Shown: piece after piece, positions 12,595 to 13,960 of the stretch | How the letters are laid out: the number at the start of each line of letters is the position of its first letter | Numbering within the stretch: position 1 is the stretch's first letter | Source of the DNA: Actinomycetes bacterium | Lineage (GTDB): Bacteria > Actinomycetota > Actinomycetes > Propionibacteriales > Nocardioidaceae | NCBI GenBank assembly: GCA_023252095.1 | Contig: JAHEXN010000056.1 | Location: 1 to 13,960, forward strand | Direction of reading: 5' to 3' | Length of the DNA stretch: 13,960 nucleotides | Notes under the pieces: model-generated | What the model saw: only the letters and a program-made list of their open reading frames with translations | Told to the model about the DNA's origin: nothing | Database searches by the model: none | Made by a program: the position numbers and the translations under genes

Positions 12595-13128
12595 TCACCT
12601 CTTTCCGTCCACAAACTCGTCGACGACGTACTTCACACGTCGATGTGCCATCAACCGGGACCAGCTACTCGAAGACAAACAGGCTGCGACGAGCGCTGGC
12701 CCGACTGCTTGATCACCCAACAGGCAAACCGCTGGCCTCCCGCCGTGGATGGGGGGAGCGAGACCGAGGAAGTTCGCCATCGCCTCGGTGGCGTTTCTGA
12801 CGCGGATCGCATACGGCGAAATCGAAGGACGTCCCAGTGACCACGTGTACGCGTCGAATCCCGCACCCGCCGCCGATACGAAAAGTTCGTCGTATAGTCC
12901 GGCGCCTCCAAATCCATGAATCAATCTCGTACCGACTCGGCCCACCGCCGGCACACCAAGGGTGAAACCATGCCGGATCGATTCCCACGGCACAACGCCA
13001 GCGTCGGCTTTCAACGCCCCTCGACCGACAATTCCGTCAGGGAGAAACTGAACCGCCGCCTGGTCTCCGACCAGCTCTAGGTGGCCATGCTCACCAATGC
13101 TCCAAGGAGGCGAGATGTCTTCAGCCAT
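12595..13128 (-). CDS. Soluble protein of unknown function (177 aa)
   Basis: The 177-residue product has no signal peptide or clear membrane helix. The first 120 residues are rich in short strands: GHLELVGDQAAVQFLPDGIV (15-34), VPWESIRHGFTLG (46-58) and DELFVSAAGAGFDAYTWSLG (80-99). Together with the VPWESI strand before the middle loop this suggests a small beta-barrel, perhaps PH-like, but that is only an impression. The C-terminal third (about 125-177) is more helical, with a basic patch (SRLMAHRRVKYVVDEFVDGKR). A stop codon two codons upstream in the same frame supports the ATG at 13128. No strong ribosome site is seen. The 211 bases before it hold no convincing gene. A role as an immunity or accessory protein is possible but unproven. 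Confidence 0.65.
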   Translation of the reverse strand: MAEDISPPWSIGEHGHLELVGDQAAVQFLPDGIVGRGALKADAGVVPWESIRHGFTLGVPAVGRVGTRLIHGFGGAGLYDELFVSAAGAGFDAYTWSLGRPSISPYAIRVRNATEAMANFLGLAPPIHGGRPAVCLLGDQAVGPALVAACLSSSSWSRLMAHRRVKYVVDEFVDGKR

Positions 13129-13339
13129 GTCTCAGCCGTGGAACGCCGTGAGGCTATTCGACGCGTGCTGCTGGGTGCTGCGCGCACGATGCTCCGAGGC
13201 GTCTACCGGAGCAATCATTCTTACCCGCCCTCTTGATGCGTGAACATCCCTCCACATCGGCGAGACCCTGCTGACGGTACCGCTTCGGAAGTACCTGCTG
13301 CGGCGCACCGAAGTTACGTTCTCGACCTGAGGGTGACGA
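13129..13339. other. Intergenic stretch without a recognisable gene
   Basis: These 211 bases contain only very short frames. On the minus strand ATG-ATT starts a 28-codon frame that ends at 13132-13134, in frame with and two codons before the ATG at 13128. Its sequence shows no hydrophobic or motif content. No clear hairpin or -10/-35 pair was found. It may hold the promoter of 12595-13128. Confidence 0.5.
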
Positions 13340-13831
13340 CTATCGGTTCCCGCTCAGAGCGTGCCGGATAGAGCGCTCGAACATTTCCGCCTCTTCCTGC
13401 CACAGCAACAGACCCGGCGACTCCCAATCGCCAGTGCGGGTCCAAACCTTCAGACGCGGAAACCTACCGCCGGCCGTCGCTTGCTGCGGGTTCAGTGACG
13501 ACCAGCTCGCCACACCCCGCACCGCCACCTTCACGATCTCGTCGGGCCGGCAGGCAAACAGCAAGGACTGCCGCCGCGTCACCATGAACTGCTCAGCATC
13601 GATCGATACCGAAATGCGCCCGCTGGTGGTGTACCAAGGCACGACCGAGGTGAGCAGAAGGACGAGAGCAAAGGTGCCGAAGAACACGCCACAGATCGCC
13701 AAGTAGGTGGCTCGCAAATCCGTCAGCCCCTCCGTGAGGAGCATGTATGCCAACAGGGTCGTCAGCGTGACGCCCGTCAGTATCGCGACGGTCGCTCGGC
13801 GAAGCATCGAGAGATCCGTGGTCAAGTGCAT
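13340..13831 (-). CDS. Two-helix membrane protein with soluble C-terminal domain, unknown function
   Basis: From the ATG at 13831 the product has 163 residues. Two membrane helices lie near residues 11-32 and 43-66 with a short loop between them (TEGLTDLRAT). A soluble domain of about 95 residues follows, with strands such as GRISVSIDAEQFMVTR (71-86), DEIVKVAVRG (97-106), FPRLKVWTRTG (124-134) and LLLWQEEAEMFERSIRHAL (141-159). The TM-TM-domain order with a short beta-rich tail ending in a helix resembles membrane-anchored PH-like proteins, but no family is recognised. A TTG at 13873 would extend it by 14 residues, but that would overlap the end of the gene to the right, so the ATG is preferred. 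The end of the preceding gene lies 10 bases before it. Confidence 0.65.
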   Translation of the reverse strand: MHLTTDLSMLRRATVAILTGVTLTTLLAYMLLTEGLTDLRATYLAICGVFFGTFALVLLLTSVVPWYTTSGRISVSIDAEQFMVTRRQSLLFACRPDEIVKVAVRGVASWSSLNPQQATAGGRFPRLKVWTRTGDWESPGLLLWQEEAEMFERSIRHALSGNR

Positions 13832-13841
13832 GGTCTTGTCA

Positions 13842-13960
13842 TCACCATCCGAGGTACGTCCTGAGGCCGCCAAACCCGTGGAAGGCTACCCACCATGCGG
13901 TGAATCCTCCGCCCGGGTTTCGTAGGAGTACTGCAACCTCTTGTGCTGTCCAGATTCCAG
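13842..13960 (-). CDS. C-terminal fragment of an unknown gene (cut by right edge)
   Basis: Entering from the right edge, one minus-strand frame runs 38 codons to a TGA at 13844-13842. It reads WTAQEVAVLLRNPGGG, then FTAWWVAFHGFGGLRTYLGW at the end. The balanced composition, aromatic-rich end and stop 10 bases before the next gene's ATG support a real gene end rather than chance. The other frame here (ending at a TAG near 13888) looks less protein-like. The family is not recognised and the fragment is too short to guess a role. Confidence 0.45.
   Translation of the reverse strand, partial: GIWTAQEVAVLLRNPGGGFTAWWVAFHGFGGLRTYLGW

Noticed and set aside
1..13960. CRISPR arrays, transposase or integrase genes, rRNA, riboswitches
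   Set aside because: I saw no regularly spaced repeats, no transposase or integrase motifs, no rRNA-like stretches and no recognised riboswitch core on either strand.

Overview
The window looks like chromosomal DNA from a high-GC Gram-positive bacterium (Actinomycetota). A member of the Propionibacteriales such as Nocardioides or Aeromicrobium is my best guess, but that is inference. The reasons are the strong G/C bias at third codon positions in the left half, frequent GTG starts, many starts preceded by a -10-like hexamer exactly six bases upstream (leaderless-type genes), and a palindromic TTGAGGTGCGAGG-type intergenic repeat.

Left part, 1-8133, reads as ordinary chromosome. It holds a GNAT-type acetyltransferase cut by the left edge, a small conserved-looking protein, an isopenicillin N synthase-like 2-oxoglutarate/Fe(II) dioxygenase, a strong hairpin, a tRNA-Arg(ACG) and an MFS exporter. 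Next is a tight three-gene operon joined by two 4-base ATGA overlaps: a GT4-type glycosyltransferase, a short SDR/epimerase-like protein, and a monotopic phosphoglycosyl transferase. Together they could start and extend an undecaprenyl-phosphate-linked glycan. After a terminator and a pair of inverted palindromic repeats come a membrane-anchored Asp-box protein, a 62-residue membrane protein and a bestrophin-family channel.

Right part, 8343-13960, looks accessory. Third-position bias is visibly weaker, most genes match no family I know, and proteins are short or membrane-bound. Its clearest content is a co-directional pair: a multi-pass membrane protein (8343-9134) and, 33 bases later, a 599-residue protein with an N-terminal SIR2-like NAD-binding/NADase domain and a long, apparently helical C-terminal half (9168-10967). 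This layout resembles SIR2-based anti-phage systems and is the best candidate here for an undescribed system. Converging on it from the right is a minus-strand series of six unknown genes: a fragment at the right edge, a two-helix membrane protein with a soluble tail, a soluble protein, a four-helix membrane protein, a soluble protein, and a 34-codon single-helix peptide. They may be defence, immunity or cargo genes, but nothing in their sequences proves it.
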